DNA from: Arion vulgaris
Lineage: Eukaryota > Mollusca > Gastropoda > Stylommatophora > Arionidae
NCBI GenBank assembly: GCA_020796225.1
Contig: CM036765.1
Span: 1,678,228-1,742,227 of the forward strand
Length of the DNA stretch: 64,000 nucleotides
Direction: 5' to 3'
Below, in pieces: positions 33,064-45,116 of the stretch (its first letter is position 1; every line of letters starts with the position of its first letter). The notes beneath the pieces are model-generated. The model had not been told where the DNA came from. It ran no database searches and worked only from the letters and a program-made list of their open reading frames with translations. Both the position numbers and the translations under genes were made by a program.

Positions 33064-35405
33064 CAGCATCAGCTTGTTAAATAGTCTACAATTCTATGAT
33101 CAAATCAGCTTGTTAAATAGTCTACAATTCTATGATCAGATCAGCTTGTTAAATAGTCTACAATTCTATGATCAAATCAGCTTGTTAAATAGTCTACAAT
33201 TCTATGATCAGATCAGCTTGTTAAATAGTCTACAATTCTATGATCAGATCAGCTTGTTAAATAGTCTACAATTCTATGATCAGATCAGCTTGTTAAATAG
33301 TCTACAATTCTATGATCAGATCAGCTTGTTAAATAGTCTACAATTCTATGATCAGATCAGCTTGTTAAATAGTCTACAATTCTATGATCAGATCAGCTTG
33401 TTAAATAGTCTACAATTCTATGATCAGATCAGCTTGTTAAATAGTCTACAATTCTATGATCAGATCAGCTTGTTAAATAGTCTACAATTCTATGATCAAA
33501 TCAGCTTGTTAAATAGTCTACAATTCTATGATCAAATCAGCTTGTTAAATAGTCTACAATTCTATGATCAGATCAGCTTGTTAAATAGTCTACAATTCTA
33601 TGATCAGATCAGCTTGTTAAATAGTCTACAATTCTATGATCAGATCAGCTTGTTAAATAGTCTACAATTCTATGATCAGATCAGCTTGTTAAATAGTCTA
33701 CAATTCTATGATCAGATCAGCTTGTTAAATAGTCTACAATTCTATGATCAGATCAGCTTGTTAAATAGTCTACAATTCTATGATCAGATCAGCTTGTTAA
33801 ATAGTCTACAATTCTATGATCAGATCAGCTTGTTAAATAGTCTACAATTCTATGATCAGATCAGCTTGTTAAATAGTCTACAATTCTATGATCAGATCAG
33901 CTTGTTAAATAGTCTACAATTCTATGATCAGATCAGCTTGTTAAATAGTCTACAATTCTATGATCAGATCAGCTTGTTAAATAGTCTACAATTCTATGAT
34001 CAGATCAGCTTGTTAAATAGTCTACAATTCTATGATCAGATCAGCTTGTTAAATAGTCTACAATTCTATGATCAGATCAGCTTGTTAAATAGTCTACAAT
34101 TCTATGATCAGATCAGCTTGTTAAATAGTCTACAATTCTATGATCAGATCAGCTTGTTAAATAGTCTACAATTCTATGATCAGATCAGCTTGTTAAATAG
34201 TCTACAATTCTATGATCAGATCAGCTTGTTAAATAGTCTACAATTCTATGATCAGATCAGCTTGTTAAATAGTCTACAATTCTATGATCAGATCAGCTTG
34301 TTAAATAGTCTACAATTCTATGATCAGATCAGCTTGTTAAATAGTCTACAATTCTATGATCAGATCAGCTTGTTAAATAGTCTACAATTCTATGATCAGA
34401 TCAGCTTGTTAAATAGTCTACAATTCTATGATCAGATCAGCTTGTTAAATAGTCTACAATTCTATGATCAGATCAGCTTGTTAAATAGTCTACAATTCTA
34501 TGATCAGATCAGCTTGTTAAATAGTCTACAATTCTATGATCAGATCAGCTTGTTAAATAGTCTACAATTCTATGATCAGATCAGCTTGTTAAATAGTCTA
34601 CAATTCTATGATCAGATCAGCTTGTTAAATAGTCTACAATTCTATGATCAGATCAGCTTGTTAAATAGTCTACAATTCTATGATCAGATCAGCTTGTTAA
34701 ATAGTCTACAATTCTATGATCAGATCAGCTTGTTAAATAGTCTACAATTCTATGATCAGATCAGCTTGTTAAATAGTCTACAATTCTATGATCAGATCAG
34801 CTTGTTAAATAGTCTACAATTCTATGATCAGATCAGCTTGTTAAATAGTCTACAATTCTATGATCAGATCAGCTTGTTAAATAGTCTACAATTCTATGAT
34901 CAGATCAGCTTGTTAAATAGTCTACAATTCTATGATCAGATCAGCTTGTTAAATAGTCTACAATTCTATGATCAGATCAGCTTGTTAAATAGTCTACAAT
35001 TCTATGATCAGATCAGCTTGTTAAATAGTCTACAATTCTATGATCAGATCAGCTTGTTAAATAGTCTACAATTCTATGATCAGATCAGCTTGTTAAATAG
35101 TCTACAATTCTATGATCAGATCAGCTTGTTAAATAGTCTACAATTCTATGATCAGATCAGCTTGTTAAATAGTCTACAATTCTATGATCAAGATAGACGT
35201 GTTAAATAGTCTACAATTCTATGATCAGATCAGCTTGTTAAATAGTCTACAATTCTATGATCAAATCAGCTTGTTAAATAGTCTACAATTCTATGATCAG
35301 ATCAGCTTGTTAAATAGTCTACAATTCTATGATCAGATCAGCTTGTTAAATAGTCTACAATTCTATGATCAAGATAAACTTTTTAAATAGTCTACAATTC
35401 TATGA
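33064..35405. repeat. 36-bp minisatellite, about 65 copies, almost perfect
   Basis: Unit CAGATCAGCTTGTTAAATAG plus TCTACAATTCTATGAT, 36 bp. Nearly all copies are identical; an A replaces G in GATCAGATC in a handful, mainly near the left end, and two copies near the right end carry AAGATAGACGTG or AAGATAAACTTTT. It keeps a 717-codon plus frame open (33056-35209, period QISLLNSLQFYD), which is a read-through, not a supported gene. The homogeneity implies very recent expansion. Confidence 0.97.
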
Positions 35406-35604
35406 AATTTAAAAAAAAACGTTTGATTCTAATAGATAATTAGAACGGCCATTAGAGATTAGAGAATTGCATTTTATTCTTAGAGTTGGATTGTATGTGT
35501 GGGCAGTGGCGCCTAGTATTCATATTCGTTGATGGGGTCCGGCAGCACTGGCACTTAATGAAGATCCACCGCTGTGTGTGTTGTATGGTTGGAAGTGTAG
35601 GACA
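35406..35604. other. Unique spacer between two 36-bp arrays
   Basis: No feature recognised. Confidence 0.35.
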
Positions 35605-37065
35605 ATCTTCTCTCAAAGCAGAGTTCTGTCAGTGAACACAATCTTCTCTCAAAGCAGGATTCTGTCAGTGAACACAGTCTTCTCTCAAAGCAGGATTCTG
35701 TCAGTAAACATAATCTTCTCTCAAAGCAGGGTTCTGTCAGTGAACACAATCTTCTCTCAAAGCAGGATTCTGTCAGTGAACACAGTCTTCTCTCAAAGCA
35801 GGATTCTGTCAGTGAACACAGTCTTCTCTCAAAGCAAAATTCTGTCAGTGAACACAGTCTTCTCTCAAAGCAGGATTATGTCAGTGAACACAATCTTCTC
35901 TCAAAGCAGGGTTCTGTCAGTGAACACAATCTTCTCTCAAAGCAGGGTTCTGTCAGTGAACACAATCTTCTCTTAAAGCAGGGTTCTGTCAGTGAACACA
36001 GTCTTCTCTCAAAGCAGGATTCTGTCAGTGAACACAGTCTTCTCTCAAAGCAGGATTCTGTCAGTAAACATAATCTTCTCTCAAAGCAGGGTTCTGTCAG
36101 TGAACACAATCTTCTCTCAAAGCAGGATTCTGTCAGTGAACACAGTCTTCTCTCAAAGCAGGATTCTGTCAGTAAACATAATCTTCTCTCAAAGCAGGGT
36201 TCTGTCAGTGAACACAATCTTCTCTCAAAGCAGGATTCTGTCAGTGAACACAGTCTTCTCTCAAAGCAGGATTCTGTCAGTAAACATAATCTTCTCTCAA
36301 AGCAGGGTTCTGTCAGTGAACACAATCTTCTCTCAAAGCAGGATTCTGTCAGTGAACACAGTCTTCTCTCAAAGCAGGATTCTGTCAGTGAACACAGTCT
36401 TCTCTCAAAGCAGGATTCTGTCAGTGAACACAGTCTTCTCTCAAAGCAGGATTCTGTCAGTGAACACAATCTTCTCTCAAAGCAGGGTTCTGTCAGTGAA
36501 CACAATCTTCTCTCAAAGCAGGATTATGTCAGTGAACACAATCTTCTCTCAAAGCAGGGTTCTGTCAGTGAACACAATCTTCTCTCAAAGCAGGGTTCTG
36601 TCAGTGAACACAATCTTCTCTTAAAGCAGGGTTCTGTCAGTGAACACAGTCTTCTCTCAAAGCAGGATTCTGTCAGTGAACACAGTCTTCTCTCAAAGCA
36701 GGATTCTGTCAGTAAACATAATCTTCTCTCAAAGAAGGATTCTGTCAGTAAACATAATCTTCTCTCAAAGCAGGGTTCTGTCAGTGAACACAATCTTCTC
36801 TCAAAGCAGGGTTCTGTCAGTGAACACAATCTTCTCTTAAAGCAGGGTTCTGTCAGTGAACACAGTCTTCTCTCAAAGCAGGATTCTGTCAGTAGAACAC
36901 AGTCTTCTCTCAAAGCAGGATTCTGTCAGTAAACATAATCTTCTCTCAAAGAAGGATTCTGTCAGTAAACATAATCTTCTCTCAAAGCAGGATTCTGTCA
37001 GTGAACACAGTCTTCTCTCAAAGCAGGATTCTGTCAGTAAACATAATCTTCTCTCAAAGCAGGAT
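35605..37065. repeat. Second 36-bp minisatellite, about 40 copies
   Basis: Unit CTTCTCTCAAAGCAGGATTC plus TGTCAGTGAACACAAT, unrelated in sequence to the preceding 36-bp array. Variant units recur in order (GGTTCTG, GGATTCTG, AGTAAACATAAT, one CTCTTAAAGC), so blocks of 4-18 units were duplicated. Both strands stay open for up to 210 codons. Confidence 0.96.
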
Positions 37066-37162
37066 TCTGGTCTGCACTGTGTTTTGTTAATGGAACACAA
37101 ATAATCTGTTTGATTCCATTGGATGAAATCTTTATTTATCCCTTTGATGGTCGAAGAAGGAA

Positions 37163-37233
37163 CGCCTGTATGGCGACTGTATGGCGACTGTATGGCGACT
37201 GTATGGCGACTGTATGGCGACTGTATGGCGAGA
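37163..37233. repeat. 11-bp minisatellite, 6 copies
   Basis: TATGGCGACTG in tandem, at the left side of a SINE-like body. Confidence 0.92.
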
Positions 37234-37346
37234 GTCATTGATAAAATGGAAATCAGGCTCTCACGCAAAAATTAGTCTAATGCGCCATACCAGGCACCCT
37301 GACTACGCCTGAATTTATAGCGGCGAATACAAGAAGAAGAAGACCA
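37234..37346 (+). repeat. SINE-like 3' body with GAA tail
   Basis: GC-richer body with TAATGCGCCATACCAGGC, GCGGCGAAT and terminal AAGAAGAAGAAGA. The terminal pattern matches the other GAA-tailed elements here; no A or B box is visible. Confidence 0.45.
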
Positions 37347-37448
37347 TTATTTGAATAAAAAATCATGTCATATACAGAGTGTTCAAGATAAAAGTAGCCC
37401 CATTGACAAATTAAAAGTTGTCAGTTACTTATGCTGTTGTTAACGAAG

Positions 37449-37455
37449 TTATACA

Positions 37456-37487
<32 letters not shown>

Positions 37488-37537
37488 CAGAGAGAGAGAT
37501 ATAGACAGATAGAGAGAGATAGAGAGAGACAGATAGT

Positions 37538-37581
<44 letters not shown>

Positions 37582-37766
37582 TAGTGAGAGATAGAGAGAG
37601 AGATAGTGAGAGATAGAGAGATATAGTGAGAGATAGAGAGAGATAGAGTGACAGATAGTGAGAGATAGAGAGAGATAGTGAGAGATAGATATAGTGAGAG
37701 ATAGAGAGAGATAGAGTGACAGATAGTGAGAGATAGAGAGAGATAGAGTGACAGATAGAGAGAGAT

Positions 37767-37811
<45 letters not shown>

Positions 37812-37877
37812 TAGAGAGAGATAGAGTGACAGATAGTGAGAGAAAGAGAGAGATAGTGAGAGATAGAGAGAGATAGT

Positions 37878-37916
<39 letters not shown>

Positions 37917-37917
37917 T

Positions 37918-37948
<31 letters not shown>

Positions 37949-37959
37949 TGACAGATAGT

Positions 37960-37990
<31 letters not shown>

Positions 37991-38001
37991 TGACAGATAG
38001 T

Positions 38002-38047
<46 letters not shown>

Positions 38048-38218
38048 TGAGAGAGATAGTGAGAGATGAGAGATAGAGATAGGAGAAGAGAAGATGAGAG
38101 ATAGAGGAGAGAGTAGGAGAGATAGAGTGAGAGATAGTGAGAGATAGAGAGAGATAGTGAGAGATAGAGAGAGATAGTGAGAGATAGAGAGAGATAGTGA
38201 GAGATAGAGAGAGATAGT

Positions 38219-38249
<31 letters not shown>

Positions 38250-38407
38250 TGAAGATAGGAGAGATAGAGAGAGATAGAGTGACAGATAGTGAGAGATAGA
38301 GAGAGAGAGAGATGAGAGATAGTGAGAGATGAGAGAAGAGACGAGAGAGATAGAAGATGAGAGATGAGAGATAGTGAGAGATAGAGAGAGATAGAGTGAC
38401 AGATAGT

Positions 38408-38445
<38 letters not shown>

Positions 38446-38545
38446 GATAGAGAGATAGAGAGAGAGTGAGAGATAGAGAGAGATAGAGTGACAGATAGTG
38501 AGAGATGAGAGATGAGTGACAGATAGTAGAGATAGAGATAGAATG
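37449..38545. repeat. GATA/GAGA compound microsatellite (1.1 kb)
   Basis: Starts with a CA dinucleotide run, then irregular GATAGAGAGA, GATAGTGAGA and GATAGAGTGACA units. Ser/Leu/Ile-rich minus-strand frames of about 390 codons arise from it and are not genes. From 38040 rightwards single-base losses are common. Confidence 0.95.
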
Positions 38546-39018
38546 AACAAATAGACAACTATGAGTACAAACCGGCAATATTTCATGACACAAAATACCC
38601 ACTTTTTTCCTGGCTACAAAGCTAGTCTCAGCAATGCTGCAATATGACTAAAAAAAGTTGAAACTTCAGTCTACAGTTTCATGAGGTCATTAATAACAAT
38701 AAAAGTCAGGACATCCCGTGGAGCGATCCTTGCTCAATTGTAGACCACCTGTAGGCAGTCTAGAGAATGCGACTGCGAATGTTCAGGCCAACACAGATAA
38801 GGAGTATTTACTTCTGTCATATTAGATAGTAAAGTGCAGTCTCCAGCAGTATCTCTCAATGAGGGTCGACAGACAGGGAAACATGTGTGTTAGCGAGAGA
38901 GAAAGAGAGAGAGAGAGAAGGGGCGGTGGTAAATAGAGATAGGAAGAGAATGAATGAAGGAGAAGAACACATGGTTACTCACTGAAGTGAAATAATGATG
39001 GTATTATCAATCAATTTA
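38546..39018. other. Unique region
   Basis: About 470 bp. A short GA run lies at 38897-38920. No coding or RNA feature recognised. Confidence 0.35.
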
Positions 39019-39128
39019 ATAAAGCTTGGGAAGAAGAAACTATCCCAGATCAATTGAAAAAGGGAATAATTTTAAGATTCCCCAAAAAGGTGATCTCAAA
39101 GATTGCACAACTGGAGAAGGATCACTGA
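39019..39128 (+). pseudogene. RTE-like LINE reverse-transcriptase scrap
   Basis: About 110 bp matching 5848-5958 of the LINE at 4.26-7.25 kb: AWEEETIPDQLKKGII and IPKKGDLKDC-type sequence across two frames. It ends abruptly just before sequence leading into the Penelope-like element. Confidence 0.75.
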
Positions 39129-39219
39129 TAGCAGACAGGACAGAGAGATTGAAATTAGAATCTAGCAATATATCAACTTATTCCAATCTTGAAAAGTCCA
39201 GCAATTCCAGTAGAGACTC

Positions 39220-40330
39220 AAATATACTGATTATAAATGCAATCTTCATACCAACAATGTGCAACCAGTGCTCCCCAAAATTCATAAACTCCACAACCCT
39301 GGAAGGCCTATCGTTTCTGCTTGCTCTTGCCCTACGGAACACATCTCCGAATTCCTTGATAGTATCCTTAATCCCATAGTCACCACACTCCCGTCATTTT
39401 TGAAAGATACGAACCACGCTTTGTCTGTCTTTTCTTCCATTGAGTTGCTACCTGAGAGAACCTACCGTCTCTTCCTCCTTGATGTGTGCTCATTGTACAC
39501 TTCTATACCTCATCCTGACGGTCTTAAAGCTTTCCAGTCCTTTCTCGATAGGAGAACTAATCCACTTGTGTCAACTTCTGCTCTCCTTCGTCTTGCGGAA
39601 CTAGTTTAGTTTAATGACCAATTCTTTGAGATGCTTGTCTCGGATATGCATCGAGTTCAGAAAATCACTAGCCAGCAGGCTATTACCAGCCAGCATAGGA
39701 CTACTAACTCTGACAGAGTAAAACTTATCTTAACTTTCCACCCCCATAGTTCACTGGTGAAAAATGTTTTATTCCGTCATCTGTCTATCCTTAATCGTGA
39801 GACCCGTTCTGTCTTCCCCAACTATCTTTTAGTGGCTTACAGACGGGACAGAAGTCTTAAGGATATGTTGGTACACAGTCGCCTTAAGTCCAATATCCAG
39901 ACTCATTTTGGCACTGTCCAGTGTGGCCGTCGGCGTTGCAACACGTGTGCTTATGTGATACAGACGCGTACTGTATCTTTTCCTTTAGGCACGTTTCTTA
40001 TTGACGATGGGTTCACATGCGAGTCCCGTAATCTTATCTATGTCATTATCTGTAAGCGGTGTAACAAGGCTTATATTGGCGAGACAGGCAAGAGACTCAG
40101 TGACCGATTCGCCCAACACTTGCGAGACATACGCCAATGCTCTGTGACCCTGTAGCCACCCATTTCAATGATACTGGCCATTTAGGAGCTCACGATGTCC
40201 AGGTAACAGCCATCCGATCATGTTCCTCAGATGATCGCAGTCGATTTGCTCTGGAGAATCGGTTGATTTCTTTGTATGGTACCTTGCGACCACGTGGGCT
40301 CAACGTATTACACTCCTATGCTTCTTAGTA
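39220..40330 (+). pseudogene. Penelope-like element: partial RT, zinc-finger linker and GIY-YIG endonuclease
   Basis: The frame at 39259-39609 reads PVLPKIHKLHNPGRPIVS, TYRLFLLDVCSLYTSIPH and LLRLAELV, the N-terminal half of a Penelope-type reverse transcriptase. An internal deletion removes the catalytic core (no YxDD box). The next frame, 39631-40155, carries SLVKNVLFRHLSIL, VAYRRDRSLKDMLVHSRL, a CGRRRCNTC cysteine cluster and the GIY-YIG start LIYVIICKRCNKAYIGETGK with RFAQHLRDI. A frameshift near 40140 moves to CDPVATHFNDTGH and ALENRLISLY, which supplies the catalytic Glu. The Cys cluster before GIY-YIG suggests the Neptune-like branch (family knowledge). The endonuclease would nick target DNA; this copy is defective. 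Confidence 0.87.
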
Positions 40331-40649
40331 CTTTCTCTTCCCATGCTTTGTAATCTATATGGGTATATGTTGCATGTATTCAAGGTATATATTTACTAGA
40401 TTTTTCATTGTTTCTCTTCCGTTCTATTTCTAGTTTTTATGTGTGTTTTTGTGTTACATTTATTTCGTTATTTGTTTTTATTCCTAGATTTTCATTAGAA
40501 ACGTTTGTTTTTGGTCGTCCATTTTTTTATTTGTCATTTCCTGTTGTTCGTTTGTTTGATAAAGACCTTTTGTTGGTCGAAACGTTGCTGTATTTTGTCA
40601 TTGTTTTTTAATTTGTAAAACTACATTACTTTGTGATTACGTGTTTTGC
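40325..40649 (+). repeat. Penelope-like 3' UTR / pseudo-LTR, copy 1
   Basis: Conserved with 50848-51190 and 51475-51819: CTTCCCATGCTTTGTA near its start and GTGATTACGTGTTTTGC at its end. All copies stop at the same base, which defines the element's 3' boundary. Confidence 0.8.
40554..40606 (+). ncRNA. Hammerhead-ribozyme-like core, degenerate
   Basis: TTTGATAAAGACC, a loop, then GGTCGAAACG resembles CUGAUGA-stem II-GAAA of hammerhead ribozymes, which Penelope-like elements are known to carry in their pseudo-LTRs. Two core bases differ (C3 to U, G8 to A) and an extra A precedes stem II, so activity is unlikely for this copy. Homologous cores lie at 51098, 51724 and 62825 (minus). Confidence 0.4.
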
Positions 40650-41029
40650 TACCAACGCCAAACATGGGCACTGACAAAAGAACAAGAAGGGAAAATGACC
40701 ACCTTGAAATAAGATGTTTAAAAAGGGTAAATAAACAAGAAGAGACTATATAAGGAATAAGTTTGACGTTGAAAAAGGATAGAATTTTTAAACAAGGGGA
40801 GAAATAAATACAAGGAAAAGAAAAGGGAACATCGGAATAGACAGAAAAGATGAATTAGGAGACAGATATAAAATCATGAATAGTCTATATAAGCGACGGT
40901 AAGAATAGCACTGACGACAACCGGGAAAGGAACATACTGGATGGAACGCACTATCAGGAGGTACACACATAAAAGGATGGTATTGGAGGTACAGCAATTC
41001 AGCGAGAATCTACACATCGCATATCAAGC
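40650..41029. other. Unique A-rich region
   Basis: No feature recognised. Isolated ATATCAAGCGACGG-like strings from 41020 onwards mark the approach of the next array. Confidence 0.35.
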
Positions 41030-42055
41030 GACGGTACATCCCAATATAAAGCGCGACACAACGCGAGGAATGCAATATCAAGCGACGGTACACGCACATA
41101 AATAACGCAACATATCAAGCAACGGTACACGAAATATCAAGCGACGTACATGCACTTACAATACAAGCGATAACGCACATATCAAGCGACGGTACATGCA
41201 CATATCAAGCGACGGTACACGCACATATCAAGCGACGGTACAGGCACATATCAAGCGACGGTACACGCACATATCAAGCGACGGTACATGCACATATCAA
41301 GCGACGGTACATGCACATATCAAGCGACGGTACACGCACATATCAAGCGACGGTACATGCACATATCAAGCGACGGTACATGCACATATCAAGCGACGGT
41401 ACACGCACATATCAAGCGACGGTACACGCACATATCAAGCGACGGTACATGCACATATCAAGCGACGGTACATGCACATATCAAGCGACGGTACACGCAC
41501 ATATCAAGCGACGGTACATGCACATATCAAGCGACGGTACACGCACATATCAAGCGACGGTACATGCACATATCAAGCGACGGTACATGCACATATCAAG
41601 CGACGGTACATGCACATATCAAGCGACGGTACACGCACATATCAAGCGACGGTACATGCACATATCAAGCGACGGTACATGCACATATCAAGCGACGGTA
41701 CATGCACATATCAAGCGACGGTACATGCACATATCAAGCGACGGTACACGCACATATCAAGCGACGGTACATGCACATATCAAGCGACGGTACATGCACA
41801 TATCAAGCGACGGTACATGCACATATCAAGCGACGGTACATGCACATATCAAGCGACGGTACATGACAATCAAGCGACGGTACACGCACATATCAAGCGA
41901 CGGTACATGCACATATCAAGCGACGGTACACGCACATATCAAGCGACGGTACATGCACATATCAAGCGACGGTACACGCACTTTCAAGCGACGTACACGC
42001 ACATATCAAGCGACGGTACACGCACATATCAAGTTAAACGGTCATGAGCTATCAA
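41030..42055. repeat. 23-bp minisatellite, about 44 copies
   Basis: Unit CACATATCAAGCGACGGTAC plus ACG or ATG. Almost the only variation in the clean part (41190-41860) is ACGCAC versus ATGCAC, a CpG-to-TpG change. The edges carry short deletions. Confidence 0.95.
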
Positions 42056-42640
42056 GGAGGTATGTACTACTGACGGACGGCCATATCGAGGGTTACCTAT
42101 AAGCGCTACATGATATCAAGCGCGTACATGCTTGGAGCCGCCATATTTAGTTACTCTAGCGCCATATTCATGCGACTACACGCCATATCAAGGTTACTGC
42201 CCATAAAGCGACTACAGCACATATTCAGACGTACACGCACATAGTCAGCGACTCACGCCATATTAGAACGTTACTCCTGAGCGCACGGTACATGTTATCC
42301 TGAGCGCACATCTAGCGAGAGCACATTCAGCTACTGCACTTCGCGAGTCGCCATATCAAGCGAGAAGAATTAAATGCGACTACATGCCATATCAGCGAGA
42401 GAATTCATGTTACTACAGCCATATCGAGAAGAACGACATATCAAGACTCACGCAACATATAAGCAAGAGAATTCAGCCGTACTCTGAGGCCGCCATCTAA
42501 GGAGAAGAATTCAGGACGTTACTTGGAGCGCACATATAGAAGCGAGTTCATGCTTCAGCACTGACGCCATATCAAGCGACGTAATGCACTATGGAGCATC
42601 ACCATCTAAACGATAATTAGTTAAATCTGAGTCAAAATAG
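42056..42640. repeat. Hybrid/decayed zone between the 23-bp and 33-bp arrays
   Basis: Mixture of CATATCAAGCGA pieces (left array) and GTTACTCTGAGCG, AGAAGAATTCA pieces (right array) with many indels. Confidence 0.65.
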
Positions 42641-44275
42641 AAAAGAAAAGAAGAACATGTTACTCTGAGCGCCATCTATAAGAGAATTAATGTTACTCTG
42701 AGCGCCATCTAGAAGAGAATTAATGTTACTCTGAGCGCCATCTAGAAGATAATTCATGTTACCTGAGGCCATCTAGAAGAGAGTTCATGTTACTTGAGCG
42801 CCATCTAGAAGAGAATTCATGTTACTCTGAGCACCTTAGAAGAAAATTCATGTTACTCTGAGACCATATAGAAGAGAATTCATGTTACTCTGATGCCATA
42901 GTTCGAAGAGAATTCTGTTACTCTGAGCGCCTATCATGTACTGAGCGAAGTTCATGTTACTCTGTTCGCTACTCTGAACCATTGTTCATGTTACTCTGAG
43001 CGCAATTATGTTAGAGACGCCATGTTACTCTGAGCGCCTTATGAAGCGAATTCATTTTACTCTGAGCGCCTAGTTCTTTTAGAGCGAGAATTCATGTTAC
43101 TTGAGCGCCATCTAGAAGAGAATTCATGTTACTCTAAAGCGCCATATAGAAGGAATTCATGTTACTCTGACCCGCCATATAGAAGAATTCATGTTACCTG
43201 AGTGCTATATAGAAGAGAGTTCATGTTACTCTGAGCGCCATATAGAGAATTATGTTACTCTGACCATCTGAAGAAAAGTTCATGTTACTCTGAGCTACAA
43301 AAGAAGATAATTCATGCTTCCTGAGGGCCATCTAGAAGAAGTTCATGTTACCTTGAGCGCCATTTAGAAGATAGTTCATGTTACTCTGAGCGCCATATAG
43401 AAGAGAGTTCATGTTACTCTGAGCGCCATATAGAAGAATTCATGTTACCTGAGCGCCATATAGAAGATAATTCATGTTACTCTGAGGGCCATCTAGAAGA
43501 GAGTTCATGTTACTCTGAGCGCCATCTAGAAGAAAAGTTCATGTTACTCTGAGCGCCATAAGAAGAGAATTCCCCATTGTTATTTTTCCTGAGAAAAGCC
43601 ACATAGAAGAGGAGATCTCCATGTTACTTCCTCTGAGCTTAAAATCATGACCTGACCCCATCTAGAAGAGAATTATGTTACCTGACGCCATTAGAAGAAA
43701 ATTTCCCTGTTACCTGATCGCCAATGAAGAGATTTCTGTTACTCTGAGCCCCAATAGAAGAGAGTTCATGTTCCCTTGAGTTAAGAAGAGAATTCAACTC
43801 TGAGACCATTAAAGATAGTTCATGTTACCTGACGCCATCTAGAAGATAGTTCAGGTTTTGACCCCATATAGAAAAAGTTCGTTACCTGAGCGCCATATAG
43901 AAGATAGTTCAGTTACTCTGAGGCCATATAGAAGAGAATTCATGTTATTTGAGCGAAAAGAAGAGAATTCATGTTACCTGAGAGCCAATAAAGAAGTTAT
44001 GTTATTTTGAATGCCATATAGAAGAGAAACGCTTACTCTGAGCGCAATAGAAGAGAACCATGTTACCTGAGCTCCAAAAGAAGATAGTTATGTTACCTAC
44101 GCCAAAAGAAGAGAGTTCATGTTATCGCCCCAAAAGAAGAGAAGGCTTTTGAGCCCCATATAGAAGAGAACCTTACTTGACCCCAAAGAAGAGAATTCAT
44201 GTTACCTGGGGCCCCATTAGAAGAGAATTATGTTGCCTGAGCCCCAAAAAGAAGTGAGTTCAAACCAGAGTCCAT
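42641..44275. repeat. 33-bp minisatellite, about 50 degraded copies
   Basis: Consensus TGTTACTCTGAGCGCCATCT...AGAAGAGAATTCA. Most copies differ by small indels, unlike the clean arrays elsewhere, and from 43.5 kb runs of C and T are inflated. I suspect poor consensus quality. Confidence 0.88.
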
Positions 44276-44339
44276 AGTTAGTTAGTTTTTTCCCTTTTCT
44301 GCCAAAGGCGGAAATGGGGCAGGGGTTTTAGATCTCCAT

Positions 44340-45116
44340 GTGATACGGCTTTTAGCAGTTGCAGATCTTGATGGTTTTACATCCCAATAGTTTACTTTGT
44401 TGGATGGTTCTTCGAAGAGTGGTCTTTGGTCTTCCACGTTTTTTTCCCAACTGGTGACCACATAAGGACTTGTCGATTTAGTCTCTTTTCGTCTGATCTA
44501 AGAACATGACCTAAATATTTCCAACTTCGTTTCCTTATAATATTTGATACGGGTTGTTGGTCTGTTCTATCTCTCACTGTGTTGTTAGAAACGAAATCAC
44601 CCCATTTGACTTTTAATAATTTTCGTAGACATTTATTCTCAAAGCTGTCCAGTTTCTTATCAATTTTCTTTGTTGATTTCAACTTTCACAACCGTAGGTC
44701 AGTACAGAAATCACACATGACCTAAATAATTTAACTTTTTTGCATATACTAAAGTCTTGAGATTGCCAGATATTCGTTAATTTAGTGAAGGCACAAGCTG
44801 CATAGCAATACGAGAGTTTATTTCTTTCATCGTGTCTCCGTTGTTTGACACTTTACTACGCAAATATGTAAAATGTTCAACTTTCTCCAGTGTTTGGCCA
44901 TTTATTACGATGTTGTCAGTCGAGTTTGTGAGGTCCATAATTTTGGTCTTGGCAGAATTAATTTGGAGACCAACCTGCTCTGCAAGTGTGCAAAGATTGC
45001 TCGTTAGTTTGTGGGTTCCTTGTGTGGTTGAATTCAATATGGCCACGTCATCTGCAAAGTCAAGATCAAATAGTTCAAGCCCCAGAGTCTATCTGACGCC
45101 TAAAGTTATTTAACGA
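44340..45116 (-). pseudogene. LINE reverse-transcriptase fragment, C-terminal half
   Basis: The minus strand from 45116 reads GLELFDLDFADDVAILNST with the catalytic Asp pair, TSNLCTLAEQVGLQINSAK, INGQTLEKVEHFTYL and NNGDTMKEINSRIA. After a frame break it continues KKLDSFENKCLRKLLKVKWG, QQPVSNIIRKRSWKYLG and HVLRSDEKRLNRQ. The order and spacing equal the RTE-like LINE at 4.26 kb (FADD, VGLQI, then ENRCLRK, RRRWRYVGH), but identity is modest, so it is a different subfamily. 5' truncated and frameshifted. Confidence 0.83.

Noticed and set aside
33056..35209. 717-codon open reading frame with a 12-residue repeat
   Set aside because: It is one 36-bp minisatellite read through. No stop occurs in the unit so length is meaningless; there is no domain, signal peptide or codon pattern beyond the repeat.
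37421..38602. Three overlapping Ser/Leu frames of about 370-393 codons
   Set aside because: Translation of a GATA/GAGA microsatellite.
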